DNA from: Frateuria aurantia DSM 6220
GTDB lineage: Bacteria > Pseudomonadota > Gammaproteobacteria > Xanthomonadales > Rhodanobacteraceae
DNA: 64,000 nucleotides
Direction: 5' to 3'
Assembly (NCBI RefSeq): GCF_000242255.2
Contig: NC_017033.1
Coordinates: 1,178,001-1,242,000 of the forward strand
Both the position numbers and the translations under genes were made by a program. Below are positions 62,349 to 64,000 of this stretch, piece by piece. The notes below the pieces were generated by a model. The model was not told where the DNA came from, made no database searches, and saw nothing but the letters and a program-made list of their open reading frames with translations. The stretch's first letter is position 1; each line of letters opens with the position of its first letter.

Positions 62349-63425
62349 ATGAACCCGCCTAAGCGGCCCAAGATGACGGCCACGATCTTTTGCCGACGGC
62401 CCGGGCCACTGATGGCCGACAGCCTCCAGGATGTCGACGTCGAGCGTCCCGAGCCCGGCCCGCACGATCTGCTGGTCTCGGTGCGTGCAGTGTCGGTCAA
62501 TCCGCTGGATACCAAGGTTCGTACAGGTGCGGTCGAGGTACCCGTGGAGGTCCGCAGCCTGGGCTGGGATGCTGCGGGAGTCGTGGATGCCGTGGGTGAA
62601 GCGGTGACGCTGTTCAGGCCGGGGCAGAGGGTCTGGTATGCGGGCAGCTTCGACCGTGACGGCAGCAACGCCCAGTGCCAGCGGGTCGATGAGCGCATTG
62701 TCGGTCCGATGCCGGAAAGTCTGGGTTTTGCCGAGGCCGCGGCCATGCCGCTGGTGAGCTTGACGGCCTGGCAACTGTTGTTCGATCGGCTGGGAGTGGC
62801 GCGGGATGCTGCAGTGGGCAAAGGCTGCCTGCTGATCGTCGGCGGCAATGGCGGTGTCGGGCTGATGCTGATCCAGCTGGCACGCCGTTTGACCGGGCTG
62901 ACCGTGGTGGCGACGGCGTCCAGCGAGCGCGGACGCGCGCAGTGCCTGCTGCAGGGCGCCCACCATGTTCTGAATCATCACCGGCCGCTGCAGGCCCAGC
63001 TGCTGGCGTTGTCGGTGCCCCCGGTTGACCATGTTGCGGCGCTTTCGCACACGGCTCAGCACCTTCCGGCGCTGGCTGAGCTGATGCAGTCGCAGGGCCG
63101 GTTGGCGATTATCGATGACCATGCAAGCCTGGATGCGGCTCCGTTCAAGGCGAAAAGCATTTCCCTGCATTGGGAGATGGTCTTCACCCGGCCGCTGTAC
63201 CGCACGCCCGACATGCGGGCGCAGCACCGCATTCTGACCGAGGTGGCGGCGCTGGTCGATGCCGGTGTCCTGCATCCGGTGGTGGCCCAGATGCTCTCAC
63301 CCATGAATGCCGAGCGTCTGATGCAGGCGCATCGGTTGGTGGAGGCAGGCGGTCTGGCGGGCAAGGTGGTGGTGGCACGGGATGTGGACAGACCTCTCCA
63401 GCCTATGGCGGAGGCAGAGGCATGA
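62349..63425 (+). CDS. Zinc-type alcohol dehydrogenase-like/quinone oxidoreductase
   Basis: Medium-chain dehydrogenase/reductase of 358 aa. An N-terminal GroES-like domain (V-S-V-N-P-L-D-T-K-V-R, W-D-A-A-G-V-V) precedes the Rossmann nucleotide motif G-G-N-G-G-V-G near residue 165. The catalytic zinc cysteines are missing, as in NADPH:quinone reductases of the ZADH/YogA branch. The substrate is probably a quinone or electrophilic carbonyl. The start is ATG 62349 or ATG 62373. Its stop overlaps the ATG of the MFS gene, so both are expected under LysR control. Confidence 0.85.
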   Translation: MNPPKRPKMTATIFCRRPGPLMADSLQDVDVERPEPGPHDLLVSVRAVSVNPLDTKVRTGAVEVPVEVRSLGWDAAGVVDAVGEAVTLFRPGQRVWYAGSFDRDGSNAQCQRVDERIVGPMPESLGFAEAAAMPLVSLTAWQLLFDRLGVARDAAVGKGCLLIVGGNGGVGLMLIQLARRLTGLTVVATASSERGRAQCLLQGAHHVLNHHRPLQAQLLALSVPPVDHVAALSHTAQHLPALAELMQSQGRLAIIDDHASLDAAPFKAKSISLHWEMVFTRPLYRTPDMRAQHRILTEVAALVDAGVLHPVVAQMLSPMNAERLMQAHRLVEAGGLAGKVVVARDVDRPLQPMAEAEA

Positions 63426-64000
63426 AGGCCGACACCCGCCTCCCTTGGCTGGCCTTGCTCGCATTGTCCCTCACGGCGTTCCTGACCATTCTGACCGAGG
63501 CCTTGCCTGCAGGATTGCTGCCCTGGATGGCAGAGGGACTGGGGGTTTCGCAGGCTCTGGCTGGGCAATGCGTGACGATCTATGCCCTTGGCTCGCTGCT
63601 GGCGGCTGTTCCGTTGACGGCGGCCACACGGCGCGTTGCTCGGCGCCGGGTTCTGCTGGGCACCCTGGCGGGATTTGCCACGGCCAATGGGGTAACGGCT
63701 CTGTCGGGAGACTACGAGCTGGTGTTGGCAGCACGCTGTGTTGCCGGCCTCGCGGCCGGTTTGCTGTGGTCACTGCTGGCCGGTTATGCGGCCAGGCTCG
63801 TACCTGCGCAGCAGGTGGGGCGTGCGATTGCCGTGGCCATGGCCGGCACGCCGCTGGCTTTGTCCCTGGGTGTGCCGGCGGCTGCCTTGCTGGGTGCGAT
63901 GGCTGGCTGGCGTCCGTGTTTTGCTCTGATGTGTCTGCTTGCGGTATTGCTGATGGTCTGGGTTCGGCTGGCGGTGCCGGATTTTCCGGGCGAGACGGCG
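63422..64000 (+). CDS. MFS exporter, DHA1-like, N-terminal part (3' truncated by window edge)
   Basis: The frame is open from ATG 63422 to the window end (193 codons) and starts M-K-A-D-T-R-L-P-W. Six hydrophobic helices are visible. Features are A-L-P-A-G-L-L-P-W-M in helix 1, the basic loop R-R-V-A-R-R-R between helices 2 and 3, and G-T-P-L-A-L-S-L-G-V-P in helix 5, typical of arabinose-efflux/DHA1 permeases. ATGA overlap with the oxidoreductase stop shows coupling. The C-terminal half lies outside the window. Confidence 0.85.
   Translation, partial: MKADTRLPWLALLALSLTAFLTILTEALPAGLLPWMAEGLGVSQALAGQCVTIYALGSLLAAVPLTAATRRVARRRVLLGTLAGFATANGVTALSGDYELVLAARCVAGLAAGLLWSLLAGYAARLVPAQQVGRAIAVAMAGTPLALSLGVPAAALLGAMAGWRPCFALMCLLAVLLMVWVRLAVPDFPGETA

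Overview
The window reads as chromosomal DNA of a high-GC gammaproteobacterium of the Xanthomonadales/Lysobacterales, most likely Rhodanobacteraceae (Frateuria, Dyella or Rhodanobacter type). This is inferred from protein character, the order phaE-phaC-mtnA-gyrA, a SAM-I riboswitch ahead of metX-metB-hom, tryptophan 2,3-dioxygenase, and a pyruvate-type E1alpha/E1beta/E2 set. No rRNA, tRNA, prophage, intact insertion sequence or CRISPR array was found.

Layout. 1-2.7 kb: end of pnp with its terminator, then a low-GC two-gene module (HipA-like kinase plus DUF3037 protein). 2.7-9.2 kb: class III PHA synthase (phaE, phaC), mtnA, a GtrA-type membrane protein, and gyrA with terminator. 9.3-14.9 kb: divergent XRE regulator/MFS exporter, a heat-shock pair (hsp20, cbpA) behind a sigma-32-like promoter, and a divergent HxlR regulator/short-chain dehydrogenase. 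15-20 kb: a polygalacturonase-pectinesterase fusion, then a NicC-like flavin monooxygenase and an IclR regulator with a three-half-site operator upstream. 20-30 kb: M1 aminopeptidase, flavoprotein, beta-hydroxyacid dehydrogenase, PhzF protein, rhomboid protease, two lipoproteins and a CPA1 antiporter. 30-36 kb: pncB ending in a hairpin and 37-bp repeats, the MetNIQ methionine importer, a glutathione peroxidase and a cysteine synthase.

36-46 kb: an AT-rich control region with promoter and SAM-I riboswitch drives metX-metB-hom. It is followed by an APC permease and a four-gene FUSC/DUF1656/HlyD/OMF efflux operon. 46.7-48.1 kb: an Xre-RES toxin-antitoxin locus whose toxin is broken by an in-frame TAG. 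48.3-57 kb: L-serine deaminase, a C39-peptidase ABC exporter with its HlyD adaptor but no visible peptide substrate, and the E1alpha-E1beta-E2 operon. 57-64 kb: kynA, recQ, mogA, a methyltransferase, and a LysR regulator divergent from a quinone-oxidoreductase-like gene and a truncated MFS exporter.

Functional links. Sulfur metabolism is concentrated at 31.5-39.7 kb: methionine import, cysteine synthesis and methionine synthesis; mtnA (methionine salvage) lies at 5 kb. Several loci follow a regulator-divergent-from-target plan: XRE/MFS, HxlR/SDR and LysR/oxidoreductase. Starts were moved from the longest open frame to the best-supported ribosome-binding site wherever the sequence allowed.
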